DNA from: Chloroflexota bacterium
GTDB lineage: Bacteria > Chloroflexota > Dehalococcoidia > Lucifugimonadales > QGNO01
Reading direction: 5' to 3'
Length of the DNA: 46,272 nt
Assembly: GCA_003228195.2 (NCBI GenBank)
Contig: QGNO01000014.1
Location: 1-46,272 of the forward strand
The notes under the pieces were generated by a model, which was given only the letters and a program-made list of their open reading frames with translations, was not told the origin of the DNA and did no database searches. The stretch's first letter is position 1. Each line of letters begins with the position of its first letter. A program made the translations under genes and the position numbers. Below are positions 26,933-35,657 of this stretch, piece after piece.

Positions 26933-27657
26933 ACTGGGGATTCCAAGCTTGGAATCCCACCAATGCGTAGCCGTAGTAACCCTTTCACATCTCGCCACGC
27001 TGTGCTAATCAATTTGACTCTCGAATCCGGATCGTCCGTCCATAGGACTGGAATATCCTTGATCTTAAGGTTGTTCTTTTCCGCGACAATTAGTAGCTCG
27101 GTATCAAAAAACCAATCTTGATCTTTCACACATGGCAGTAATGAAACCGCCACATCTCGAGTCATAGCCTTAAAGCCACACTGGGCATCGGTAAACTTAT
27201 TTAAAAAAAGCGCTTTTATAAGATAATTATACGCCCTTGAAATCATTTCCCGTTTAACCGTTCGGGAGTGCACTTTGGCACCTTTCATTAGTCGTGATCC
27301 AACCGCTATATCGTACCCGCTTTCCAGCGCTTTGAGCATACAAGGGACGGCACTCAAATCAGTAGACAAATCTACATCCATATAACTTACTAAGTCGGCG
27401 TCAGTTCCCAGCCAAGCTTGCCGCAATGCCCTCCCTCTACCCCTTACCTCTAATCTCAGTGAAGTCACATTTACGCACTCTCGAGACAAATCACGTGAAA
27501 TTGAGGGAGTACCATCCTCTGATCCATTGTCCGCTATAACTATGCGCCACGGATTATTAATTGCAGACTTAAGATAGTTGCACAGTGTCTCTACGGACTT
27601 GCGCAGCTTCTCCTCCTCATTCAAAACTGGTATGACAAAATCTACTTGTAACGGCAT
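26929..27657 (-). CDS. Family 2 glycosyltransferase (dolichyl/polyprenyl-phosphate glucosyltransferase-like)
   Basis: The 242-residue GT-A fold protein starts VDFVIPVLNEEEKLRKSV. It contains IVIADNGSEDGT and the metal-binding DxD in MDVDLSTDL (about 95-103). It continues with GSRLMKGAKV, CGFKAMTRD and WFFDTELLIVAEK. This order resembles enzymes that load a hexose onto polyprenyl phosphate. No C-terminal membrane segment is evident. It lies 36 bases downstream of the M19 dipeptidase gene on the same strand. Confidence 0.88.
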   Translation of the reverse strand: MPLQVDFVIPVLNEEEKLRKSVETLCNYLKSAINNPWRIVIADNGSEDGTPSISRDLSRECVNVTSLRLEVRGRGRALRQAWLGTDADLVSYMDVDLSTDLSAVPCMLKALESGYDIAVGSRLMKGAKVHSRTVKREMISRAYNYLIKALFLNKFTDAQCGFKAMTRDVAVSLLPCVKDQDWFFDTELLIVAEKNNLKIKDIPVLWTDDPDSRVKLISTAWRDVKGLLRLRIGGIPSLESPV

Positions 27658-27693
27658 CTTAGAATTAGGTGATTACCTCTCCAGTGGTTATAG

Positions 27694-28800
27694 CTACATT
27701 ACTCTTCTCAAATAGGATATGGCGTTTTGGCCCGCTATTTTCCTGATCTGATCTGGAGAATACCCGCGCGACACCAAGCCACGAATGATGTTCTTGCCAT
27801 CAGCTGGAGATTCTAAGCCATCCAAATACCGGGCATTTGGAGCGTTACTTCCGATAGACCGAGTTGAGTAATCTACGTGATCCCCAATTAAAGTATCCGT
27901 TCCTATTCCTACGTGATCTATGCCAACCAGGTTCACCATATAGTCATAATGGTCTAGAACGACGTTAATGTTTTGACTCGGGTCATCACTCAGGGAATTG
28001 GGCACTGATGTCACGCATATTATGCCACCCTTCTCCACACAGGCTACCAATACGTCGTCTTGAACCGTTCTCTTGGTCTGCCTCAAAGTAAAAGACGCAT
28101 TATGACTTAGTATAGGAGGAGCTTCGGAATACTTTATCGCTTGCAATGCCGTTTCGTGACCCGCATGAGACAAGTCTACTGCCATACCCAATCGGTTCAT
28201 CCTTTTAACTACTGATTCACCAAATTGACTTAGGCCAGCATCGGTTATTTCATAGCTCCCATCGCCAATATAGGATCTATGGGAATATGTAAGTCCTGCC
28301 ATTCGTACGCCCATAGCGTACAGCACATCCACCCTGTGCAGTTGATTACCGATAGCAAGATGTTCCGCCGTTGGGAAAAACCCCAACTTACCTTGCTGGT
28401 GGGCAGAAAGTATCTCATCCGGGTTTGTAACTTTCGTTACTATGCCAGAATGTAAACTCATATCTGCTAGCATTATTCCGATTTCATCCAAGACTATATC
28501 AAACTCCGCCGAAGAAGCGTGTGTAGGTTTAATGCCGCCTCGAAAACCATTTGCTGTGGCTACCGTAGACCAACCGCCATGCTTCGCTGCCTCGTAGCCC
28601 CACTCATAATCGCTGTCACGTAAGTATTCAATGAAGTGATCCAAGTTTTCCGGAAAAACCATAGGGTGTTCATGCATGTCAACCATCAATATGCCTTCCA
28701 TGACTTCTTGATATTTCTCCTCGTCTTCGTTTGACAGGTCGACCGTCATGGACGGCACGCGATTGATTTGACTAACCAAAGAAATGGATACCTTTGCCAT
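27694..28800 (-). CDS. Membrane-dipeptidase-like amidohydrolase (peptidase M19)
   Basis: The 368-residue protein has the M19 architecture: bridging Glu (E146 in TAEHLA), His212 (DLSH), His233 (LSHNASF) and the Asp of GIGTD (about 300). GLSQFGESVVKRMNRLGM is a strong family match. The N-terminal metal motif is MHEHP, where the family normally has GHND, so the second ligand (Asp) is His45. There is no signal peptide, so it is probably cytoplasmic. Hydrolysis of dipeptides or a related amide is inferred only. A textbook AGGAGGT site precedes the ATG. Confidence 0.82.
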   Translation of the reverse strand: MAKVSISLVSQINRVPSMTVDLSNEDEEKYQEVMEGILMVDMHEHPMVFPENLDHFIEYLRDSDYEWGYEAAKHGGWSTVATANGFRGGIKPTHASSAEFDIVLDEIGIMLADMSLHSGIVTKVTNPDEILSAHQQGKLGFFPTAEHLAIGNQLHRVDVLYAMGVRMAGLTYSHRSYIGDGSYEITDAGLSQFGESVVKRMNRLGMAVDLSHAGHETALQAIKYSEAPPILSHNASFTLRQTKRTVQDDVLVACVEKGGIICVTSVPNSLSDDPSQNINVVLDHYDYMVNLVGIDHVGIGTDTLIGDHVDYSTRSIGSNAPNARYLDGLESPADGKNIIRGLVSRGYSPDQIRKIAGQNAISYLRRVM

Positions 28801-28844
28801 ATCTACCTCCTACTAGAGAATCCAACTAATAAATTGTATGCTTG

Positions 28845-28874
28845 CTGAACGGCGTCCTCAGTGTCAATTATAAT
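28845..28874 (+). promoter_or_regulatory. Candidate promoter of the MFS gene at 28907
   Basis: CTGAAC (28845-28850), 18 bases, then a perfect TATAAT (28869-28874). The predicted start is near 28881, 26 bases before the TTG start codon. Confidence 0.45.
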
Positions 28875-28906
28875 AAACGCCCAGTTTCCTCAAGCTAGAA
28901 AGTGCA

Positions 28907-30208
28907 TTGCAAAATAAAAACGATCCCAATCAAATTACGAATTCCGCTGTCAAAGATCGTATTGCACCACTATTATTCCTAAGCAATGGTCCTTTACGAG
29001 CATTAACATATCATAGCTACGTCTATCTTTGGAGTTCCTCAAGCATTTCGATCATCTCCTTTTTTTTGATGATGATAGCTCGCGGCTGGCTTGTTCTAGA
29101 GATGACTGATTCGGCATTCTTAGTTACCGCCACCCAAGCCGCTAGCATGCTGCCTCAACTCTTCACATCACTGATCGGAGGTTTCCTAGCCGATAGATTC
29201 AATCGAAAAAAGATCATCATTTTCGCAGAGCTTTTTAACATGTCCACGTTGATAGTCTTATCGTTGTTAGTAATCACGAATGTAGTAGAGGTTTGGCAAA
29301 TCTTCGTGCTCTCGTTTATGGGAGGCATCACATTTTCTATGGGGTTTCTAGCCCGTACATCGTTGGTACCAAGCCTGGTTGAACGAAACGATATGACAAG
29401 CGCAGTAGCTCTATTTACTACGGTTTTCAGCGCAGGTCAACTCATAGGACCGGCTATCGCAGGGGTCCTCATTGAATCTCTGGGCATGGGAGTCACCTTC
29501 TTAAGCTCCGCCTTAGTACTAATTGTTGCACTTTTGATACTTGTACCATTGAAAACAATTAGTAGTGGTGCTCCCAACGGGGATACCAATCGCGTGGCAT
29601 TTATTCAAAGCGTGGCAGAGGGATTCTCTTACGTTAAGAAGAGCAACTTAGTGCTCGGTCTTATGATGCTCGGTCTCGGTGCAACTCTGTTCGGCTTCCC
29701 ATTTATGAGCATATTGCCTGTCTTCGCTAGGGACGTTCTAGACGTGGGTGCGAACGGTCTGGGATGGCTTGCCGCTATGCAAGGAGTTGGTGCTTTAATC
29801 GGATCAATAATAGTAGCTTCGATGCGTAGCCATTCGCAGATAAAAATCTTAACAGTGGCTGGATCGCTGGGACTCCCTATATTCATCCTTCTATTCGCAC
29901 TTTCTTCGACATATGCACTATCGATCGCCTTAGTTATTATCCTCGGCTTTTTCTTCCAAGTTTTCATGACGAGTAACTTCACCCAAGTGCAGATAGTGGT
30001 CCCGGACGCAATCAGGGGGCGAGTCCTGAGCATTAGGATGATCATATTCGGGATCGGTCCTATCGGAATGATAGCCTTAGGTACAGTTGCCGAGTTAATT
30101 GGAACAGTTGTAGCAACTGCAGCCATGGGTGTTATAGGGTTCATCTTCCTTTCAATCACTATAGCGCTATTCCCTGCGCTACGGAAAACGGAATCAGAAC
30201 GAAGTTAG
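28907..30208 (+). CDS. MFS exporter (EntS-like, MFS_3 group)
   Basis: The 433-residue protein has about 12 hydrophobic segments, beginning near residue 42. The cytoplasmic motif GGFLADRFNRKK follows helix 2. LGMGVTFLSSALVLIVALLILVPL ends the first half and GLGATLFGFPFMSILPVFARDVL opens the second. The pattern matches the EntS/enterobactin-exporter-like branch of the major facilitator superfamily. The substrate is unknown. The TTG start has only a weak ribosome site (GAAAG), so a start further in, such as before RALTYHSY, is possible. Confidence 0.85.
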   Translation: MQNKNDPNQITNSAVKDRIAPLLFLSNGPLRALTYHSYVYLWSSSSISIISFFLMMIARGWLVLEMTDSAFLVTATQAASMLPQLFTSLIGGFLADRFNRKKIIIFAELFNMSTLIVLSLLVITNVVEVWQIFVLSFMGGITFSMGFLARTSLVPSLVERNDMTSAVALFTTVFSAGQLIGPAIAGVLIESLGMGVTFLSSALVLIVALLILVPLKTISSGAPNGDTNRVAFIQSVAEGFSYVKKSNLVLGLMMLGLGATLFGFPFMSILPVFARDVLDVGANGLGWLAAMQGVGALIGSIIVASMRSHSQIKILTVAGSLGLPIFILLFALSSTYALSIALVIILGFFFQVFMTSNFTQVQIVVPDAIRGRVLSIRMIIFGIGPIGMIALGTVAELIGTVVATAAMGVIGFIFLSITIALFPALRKTESERS

Positions 30209-30311
30209 TCTACAAGCTAAAAGTACCGAACAGACCGAATATACAAGGTGTAAGAATCGGCTCGCGATTACGCCCCCAATAAATCAGAAGACGTATGAGG
30301 TCTAATTAGAA

Positions 30312-30896
30312 TCAGTGGGAAGGCAATTCTTGCCCCACAAACGAAGTCCTAAACCTATACAAGGTCATTTCCGGCTCGTTTGGAGACAAAGGCAAATATT
30401 CCTCTTCCTCGATCTTAGCTACAATGAACCAAGGGCCATCATTTTTCATAGCCTCTTGAAACACTTGGTCTAAGTCTTCCAATGTGTTCACTGAAGCAGT
30501 GTGTGGAATGTTGCACGCCTTTGCAACTTGCTCCAGATCAGTGCCTCTCCCCGTATGACTAGTTTGATGTCCTGTTTGCCCCCATTCCTCGTTATCCCAT
30601 ACCACCACAATCAAGTTCTTGGGTTGCTCCTGGCCTATAGTCGCTATGGTGCCCATATTCATCAATAGAGATCCATCACCGTCCAAAGAAATGACTTTAT
30701 CCGGTATAGACAAAGCCATCCCCAAAGCATTGGATGAACACAGACCCATTGATCCAAATGTATAGAAGTTTCTGTCCCTGTGCCCCGCGTGCCACAGCTC
30801 GTCAGTGGTGGGTCCCAAATTCGCAACCACCGGTTCATCACCCAGTTGACTAATGATCAGCTTCGTAGCTTCTAGTCTATGCAAGCTTCCCCTCAT
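30312..30896 (-). CDS. TPP-dependent decarboxylase, beta (PP-domain) subunit; sulfopyruvate/phosphonopyruvate decarboxylase-like
   Basis: The 194-residue protein is the cofactor-binding half of a split TPP enzyme. The motif SLDGDGSLLMNMGTI (about 70-84) with VVWDNEEWGQTGHQTSHTG is the Mg/TPP site, and FGSMGLCSSNALGMALSIPDK resembles ComE. It starts with ATG 20 bases inside the end of the alpha gene, which indicates coupled synthesis of a complex. No coenzyme M or phosphonate genes are in the window, so the 2-oxo acid used is unknown. Confidence 0.82.
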   Translation of the reverse strand: MRGSLHRLEATKLIISQLGDEPVVANLGPTTDELWHAGHRDRNFYTFGSMGLCSSNALGMALSIPDKVISLDGDGSLLMNMGTIATIGQEQPKNLIVVVWDNEEWGQTGHQTSHTGRGTDLEQVAKACNIPHTASVNTLEDLDQVFQEAMKNDGPWFIVAKIEEEEYLPLSPNEPEMTLYRFRTSFVGQELPSH

Positions 30897-31383
30897 GCAA
30901 AAGAGGCGTCATGCAAAGAGCCAATGGCTCTCTACTCGCATAACACAGCTTTAAGGCCCCGGATACCAAAGCTGGCATTTTTCGAGGATCGTCCAAAGTA
31001 TAGTTCGTTATTCCAAGTACATCCAAAATCGGCCTCGTGGACCGGCCCATGGGAACCTGGGCAATATTGAACTCGTTCAACTCGCCACGCAAATTGATGA
31101 ACAAAGGTATGGGTATCCGACATGGTATGCAAAGACTATTAATAGCATTTATAGAGTTTCCGAAGCCACTGGACTGCATAAATACCGCTGCGTTTCGTCC
31201 GACCGCATAGGCCCCGGCTGCAATCCCTATCGCCTCCTCCTCTCTCGTCGCCGAAACAACATGAAAGTACGGATCTTCCTGCAAGAGTTGAGTGACCTGC
31301 GCTATGGAAATGTCTGGCACGAATGCAATCAGAGAAACGTCGCTCTCTTTAAGGCATCCAACCATGTCTTCCGCCCAAGTCAT
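30877..31383 (-). CDS. TPP-dependent decarboxylase, alpha (PYR-domain) subunit; sulfopyruvate decarboxylase-like
   Basis: The 168-residue protein is the pyrimidine-binding half. The activating Glu lies in TREEEAIGIAAGAYAVGR (48-50). AVFMQSSGFGNSINAINSLCIPCRIPIPLFINLRGE is the stretch closest to sulfopyruvate decarboxylase alpha (ComD). It cannot act without the overlapping beta gene. A GGAG site precedes the ATG by 5 bases. Alternative substrates for this family include phosphonopyruvate and other short 2-oxo acids. Confidence 0.82.
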   Translation of the reverse strand: MTWAEDMVGCLKESDVSLIAFVPDISIAQVTQLLQEDPYFHVVSATREEEAIGIAAGAYAVGRNAAVFMQSSGFGNSINAINSLCIPCRIPIPLFINLRGELNEFNIAQVPMGRSTRPILDVLGITNYTLDDPRKMPALVSGALKLCYASREPLALCMTPLLHEGKLA

Positions 31384-31476
31384 AAATTCTCCACAATAAG
31401 CAAATTTGCAGCAGCAGGATTACACAAACGCCTTATAGAGTCAATCTTTACTCAATAAACAAACCATCCCGGAATA

Positions 31477-32427
31477 TTAGCTGGCTAATCGTGATTCACT
31501 TCTAGTTTTTTTGATCACGATATGTTGATGGTATGCAAGGGCGACCGGCCCAACAATCACTACGCTTAGATAGCTTATAGATCTGTCGAGTAATGCAATA
31601 GAAACCGCGGCACCTTCCGATATAGTCAAAGCTAATATTCCAGCAATTCCAGCCTCCACTACACCTAGGCCTCCCGGTGTAATTGGGGTAGCCGATAACA
31701 AAGCTCCAGCGATTGCAACAAACAATACGAAGTCTATTCCAACATCTAATCCAGTTGCCTTGATCACCAAATAGAGTCTGCCTACCTCTGCAAGCCACCC
31801 CAATAAACCAAATACTCCGACCTGCGGAAGCAACCTGAAGCTCTGTATTATTCCTTGACGAAAACCTACATACGTCCTGAAAAGCCTTCTTGGGAAAAAC
31901 ATTGCCGCCCGTTTCCAAAACAAATGCAGCCCAAGAAGTGCTAGCAAGGAAACACCAGCTAAGCCGAATCCGACAACTAATAGAATTTGCGGTGGTCCAT
32001 TATCAGAGTCGGTCAATATTGACAAGAATCCAATCAAAAGTAATCCAGAAACCAGCAGTATATCCATCAGTCGCTCCGCCACTACCGTACCACCTGAACG
32101 AGCAAACGATGCTCCGCTCTCCTTTGCGTAAGCATAGGCGCGATATGCATCTCCGATACGAAACCAAGTGACAGAACTGGCGAACCATCCAATCAAGATT
32201 AATCGCCCGGACCCAATAACAGAAGGTAAAGAGATTTCTTGAGATCGAGTCACCCCGGCATTTATCAGCAACAATCGCCAACGCTGACCCCTAAATAGAA
32301 ATGTTGTGTAGTGAACGAAGACCGCAAGTAAATAAAGGGTAGGATTGCTTCTCTTAATGGTTCCCAACGTTGCTTCGAAATCAATCGAAAATCTGGATAT
32401 AAGGAAATAGATTATCGCCAAGCCCAA
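31477..32427 (-). CDS. Flippase-like membrane protein (UPF0104/lysylphosphatidylglycerol-synthase TM domain)
   Basis: The 316-residue integral membrane protein has about eight helices and the family motifs FLFRGQRWRLLL, GRLILIGWFASSVTWFRIGDAYRAYAYAKESG, VAERLMDILLV and ATPITPGGLGVVEAGI. Relatives (AglD, MprF TM domain) are proposed lipid or polyprenyl-linked sugar translocators. The listed start is a TTG, but homologous-looking sequence (RRFLSAPTLFSFLLGLA) continues upstream in frame without ATG, GTG or TTG. A CTG at 32457 follows an AGGAG and may be the real start. Confidence 0.82.
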   Translation of the reverse strand: MGLAIIYFLISRFSIDFEATLGTIKRSNPTLYLLAVFVHYTTFLFRGQRWRLLLINAGVTRSQEISLPSVIGSGRLILIGWFASSVTWFRIGDAYRAYAYAKESGASFARSGGTVVAERLMDILLVSGLLLIGFLSILTDSDNGPPQILLVVGFGLAGVSLLALLGLHLFWKRAAMFFPRRLFRTYVGFRQGIIQSFRLLPQVGVFGLLGWLAEVGRLYLVIKATGLDVGIDFVLFVAIAGALLSATPITPGGLGVVEAGIAGILALTISEGAAVSIALLDRSISYLSVVIVGPVALAYHQHIVIKKTRSESRLAS

Positions 32428-32524
32428 AAGAAAGGAAAATAGAGTCGGCGCAGACAGAAATCTCCTACTTAACGATAATTTATGCTGCTGTTCAAGATGA
32501 TTACCTATACGTATCCTCCCAAAA

Positions 32525-33247
32525 TCACAAAGGCCTTTTAGCAGGAATGCCGATCCGCCTAGGATATTTCGACGGGGTTTCAGTCAACTTATCTACAACT
32601 ATTAATTTACGATCTCCATCCAAGATTTCTGTGGGAATGTCGACTGTTCTCATATTTGTGCCACCCAGATCACTCATTGCGGCTGAGGCATCCCGCATTT
32701 CGTCCATTACATCGCCTTTCTTCAGCAATATGGTTCTGCCACTTATCCTACATAACGGCAGAGTATACTCCAAGAGAATCCGCGTTTCCGCAACAGCCCG
32801 AGATACCACGACATCGAAATCCTCTCTAAAGGAATCGCTTTGCCCGATTGATTCAGATCTATCAGTCACCACGGTAACTTCATCCAAGCCAAGTGTGCTG
32901 ACTATTCGTTTTAAAAAATCAGTGCGCTTCGAAATTGAATCAACCAACGTCAGCCTGATTGCAGGAAAGGCAATTTTCAACGGGATCCCCGGAAAACCAG
33001 CTCCACTGCCCACATCACACACTGAAAGTGGCATATTGACAAGATTCGGAATGGCCATGCACGCAGTCAGGGAATCCAAGAAATGAAGTTTGTATATTCG
33101 GGATGGTTGAGTTATAGAAGTAAGATTAATTCGTTCATTCCAGTCAATTAACTGTCTAGCATAAGTCTCGAATTGCCCCATTTGCGCCGGTGACAGCTTG
33201 ATCCCGAGATCTATCGCGTCCTTGAGAGTGGTAAATTGTTCATCCAT
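32525..33247 (-). CDS. rsmG: 16S rRNA (guanine527-N7)-methyltransferase
   Basis: RsmG methylates G527 of 16S rRNA using SAM. From the ATG at 33247 the protein has 240 residues. It contains YARQLIDWNERINLTSIT, HFLDSLTA, the SAM motif VCDVGSGAGFPGIPLKI, LVDSISKRTDFLK and VVSRAVAE. An upstream TTG at 33277 is open in frame, but a -10 element lies between the two, so the ATG is chosen. It is divergent from the HIT gene. Confidence 0.95.
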   Translation of the reverse strand: MDEQFTTLKDAIDLGIKLSPAQMGQFETYARQLIDWNERINLTSITQPSRIYKLHFLDSLTACMAIPNLVNMPLSVCDVGSGAGFPGIPLKIAFPAIRLTLVDSISKRTDFLKRIVSTLGLDEVTVVTDRSESIGQSDSFREDFDVVVSRAVAETRILLEYTLPLCRISGRTILLKKGDVMDEMRDASAAMSDLGGTNMRTVDIPTEILDGDRKLIVVDKLTETPSKYPRRIGIPAKRPL

Positions 33248-33260
33248 CGTGTAGTCCAAA

Positions 33261-33269
33261 ATTATATCA
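33261..33269 (-). promoter_or_regulatory. Extended -10 of rsmG
   Basis: On the minus strand, TGA followed by a perfect TATAAT (33261-33266), with no good -35. The start would fall about 7 bases before the rsmG ATG at 33247. Confidence 0.5.
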
Positions 33270-33308
33270 CCTTGCAAGAAATGTAGGCCTCAATTAAGGT
33301 TATATCTA

Positions 33309-33647
33309 ATGGGCGACTGCATCTTCTGTGAGATCGGATCCGATAACTCAAAAGCTGAGCGTATATACCAAGACGACTACTGCTTTGTAATCCAAGACAT
33401 AAATCCGATAACTCCAATACACCTGCTTCTGATACCAACTGAACACATCGTGGAACTTTGGGATAATCAAGAGAAATTGCTTGGCCATCTCTTAGTGGTT
33501 GCAAGTAAAGTCGCCGAACAAACTGGTTTAAAGGCAAACGGCTTCAGGATTACGATTAACCAAGGAAAGGATGGCGGACAGACTATACCTCATCTCCACT
33601 TGCACCTAATGGGAGGGCGCGAACTCCCTTGGGGCACCGGGTTTTAG
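33309..33647 (+). CDS. HIT-family nucleotide hydrolase
   Basis: The 112-residue protein is a complete histidine-triad domain: CIFCEI zinc-binding start, FVIQDINPITPIHLLLIPTEHI, then GKDGGQTIPHLHLHLMGGR, where His95, His97 and His99 form the triad. HIT proteins of this HINT/PKCI type hydrolyse AMP-lysine or other nucleoside phosphoramidates. The 3' end lies 11 bases before the HD-domain gene. Confidence 0.95.
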   Translation: MGDCIFCEIGSDNSKAERIYQDDYCFVIQDINPITPIHLLLIPTEHIVELWDNQEKLLGHLLVVASKVAEQTGLKANGFRITINQGKDGGQTIPHLHLHLMGGRELPWGTGF

Positions 33648-33658
33648 TTAATAATAGA

Positions 33659-34234
33659 ATGGACCTTTCACTTAGCAAGCTTCGCAGTATTACAGAAACA
33701 CTCCCTCCTGAATTGCAAGGCCATTTAGAGCGAGTTCGTAAAGTAGCTATCCGACTTGCGGAACGTCACAAAGTTGACCGACTAAAAGTTGAACTAGGAT
33801 CCCTCGGGCATGACATCTATCGCGCACATGACGAAGAGTGTCTTTTGTCGCTGGCCAAGAGTAAGAAAATCCACATTTCGCCTATAGAGGAGTGCCTGCC
33901 AATTATGCTACATGGCCCGCTCGCTGCAATCAGGATTGAGGAAGAATGCGACATCACCGACCCTGATGTCTTACAAGCTGTCAGATGGCATACTACAGCC
34001 TGCCCAAGCATGAATAAAGTAGGCCTTATTGTGTTCTTGGCTGACAAAATCGAACCCGCAAAATTGACTGGGATTAAATACCTGGCAACGGTAGCCAAGA
34101 TCGCTGAAAATAGCTTGGAATCAGCTGTGTTGCGATACCTTACAGAAGATATTACTTGGCGACTCAAAAACGAAAATCTCGTGCATCCTGCAGCGATAGA
34201 GGCAAGAAACGACCTATTGAAGATTCTAAGTTAA
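33659..34234 (+). CDS. YqeK-like HD-domain hydrolase
   Basis: The 191-residue protein has an HD domain: HLERV (His22), GHD (His51-Asp52), ILHGPLAAIRI-like MLHGPLAAIRIEEE, and RWHTTACPSMNKVGLIVFLADKIEPAK, which closely matches the YqeK signature. YqeK proteins split diadenosine tetraphosphate symmetrically. They usually sit beside nadD/rsfS, which are not here. The ATG after the HIT stop is chosen; an upstream TTG at 33629 would overlap HIT by 19 bases. It converges on the M16 gene. Confidence 0.85.
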   Translation: MDLSLSKLRSITETLPPELQGHLERVRKVAIRLAERHKVDRLKVELGSLGHDIYRAHDEECLLSLAKSKKIHISPIEECLPIMLHGPLAAIRIEEECDITDPDVLQAVRWHTTACPSMNKVGLIVFLADKIEPAKLTGIKYLATVAKIAENSLESAVLRYLTEDITWRLKNENLVHPAAIEARNDLLKILS

Positions 34235-34306
34235 TCAACCAAAGTTATTGCGAATTGTTCACTGTGTACAAGGGTCGAAAGTTGCCGCCCGCCGCTTTGA
34301 TCGCAC

Positions 34307-35584
34307 CTAATCTGACTTCCACTGGCTTAGAGCTAGCTTGAAAGGTTCTATGTCTTGATAAGGCCCAACCACAGCCAGATTAAGTTCATCCCTTTTGAGG
34401 AATCGGCTTGCAATAGTACTTATGTCGTTTGGTTGGACGGCATCAAGGAAATCGACCACCTCTGCCACGCTTAAAATATTATTCGTTAACAACTCTTGGA
34501 CCCCTGACCAAGCTGCTAGAGCTCGTGTGTCCTCCATTCGTAGCAACAGACGACCCTTCAGCAGTTCCCTAGCTCTATGTAACTCCTCTTCAGTAACACC
34601 CTGCTTGATCTTGTCCAGCTCCTCTAGAATGGTTCCTACAGCCAGAGTCGCTTTAGCAGGATCAACTCCAAAATCGATCACAATGGATCCAGTATCACTG
34701 TAATGACTCGCCGAACTATGGATATCATAAACCAACCCAAGATTCTCTCTTACCTGTAGAAATAGACGGCTGCTCATTCCTTCGCCTAAAACAGCACACA
34801 TCAAATCCAATCGGAATCTATCAGGATGACTGCGCCCAATCCCTGTAAAAGATATAGACAGGTGTGCCTGTTCGGTTTCACGGTATTCCAAACGTGCTTG
34901 ATGTGATTTACTGTTTCTATTTACAGTTGGCTGTAAATTATATGGGGCATTCGAAGGCCACTGCTTGAGTTTCGGTAGCAAGGTCGCCAATACTTCGTCG
35001 TCAGAAAGCCCTCCTGCAATACTGATCACAATGCTAGATGCTCCGTATTGGTGTCGAAACCAATCAATCATCGTGTCTCGCGATAAAGACTCGACGCTTT
35101 CTCGGGTGCCGCCCACATCCCTGCCCATCGGCTGATCCGGCCATAGCATTTGGTCAGTTAGCAAACTAACCCGATAATCGGGGTAGTCGTTTGTCATCGC
35201 CAGCTCCTCCTGAATGACTCCCCTTTCTTTTTCGACTTCCTCCTGAGCTAGCAGTGGATTCCTTAGCATATCAACTATTACATCCAACGTGTCCGCAAAA
35301 TGAGGTAGTGCCACTTTGCACCAATAACTGGTGATCTCTCGATCTGTACTGGCATTCATCAAGCCCCCAACTCTTTCTATAGACCCAGAGATTTCTAGAG
35401 CAGATGGCCGGCGCGGCGTCCCTTTGAAAACCATGTGCTCCAGAAAGTGGGACACGCCCGCTTTTTCATCTTCTTCATACCTGGAGCCACTTGCCACATA
35501 TATGCATGTTGAAACTGACATAGCATGTGGGACTGATGCAGTAAGTAGGCGAATCCCATTATCCAAAGTTCTTAGGTTATACAT
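34307..35584 (-). CDS. M16-family zinc protease
   Basis: The 425-residue protein has the inverted zinc motif HFLEH (His46, Glu49, His50) in GVSHFLEHMVFKGT. The distal Glu ligand is in VEKERGVIQEELAM (about 125). A second, non-catalytic M16 domain (about 215-400) has RLFLQVRENLGLVYDIHSS. The size fits bacterial processing-peptidase-like homologues (e.g. YmxG/PqqL-like single-unit forms). The substrate is unknown. It lies 73 bases after pcrA on the same strand. Confidence 0.93.
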   Translation of the reverse strand: MYNLRTLDNGIRLLTASVPHAMSVSTCIYVASGSRYEEDEKAGVSHFLEHMVFKGTPRRPSALEISGSIERVGGLMNASTDREITSYWCKVALPHFADTLDVIVDMLRNPLLAQEEVEKERGVIQEELAMTNDYPDYRVSLLTDQMLWPDQPMGRDVGGTRESVESLSRDTMIDWFRHQYGASSIVISIAGGLSDDEVLATLLPKLKQWPSNAPYNLQPTVNRNSKSHQARLEYRETEQAHLSISFTGIGRSHPDRFRLDLMCAVLGEGMSSRLFLQVRENLGLVYDIHSSASHYSDTGSIVIDFGVDPAKATLAVGTILEELDKIKQGVTEEELHRARELLKGRLLLRMEDTRALAAWSGVQELLTNNILSVAEVVDFLDAVQPNDISTIASRFLKRDELNLAVVGPYQDIEPFKLALSQWKSD

Positions 35585-35657
35585 GATTAATCCTATTGTT
35601 CACTTTTTCTTACATGAACGATAAATTCCGAAAGTCTATCTTAGTGTAGGCAGTTAC

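Noticed and set aside
29629-30159. 176-residue minus-strand open frame
   Set aside because: It is antisense to the MFS exporter; its composition (Met/Ile/Pro-rich) is typical of the reverse of membrane-protein genes.
32547-33086. 179-residue plus-strand open frame
   Set aside because: It is antisense to rsmG, which is unmistakable on the other strand.
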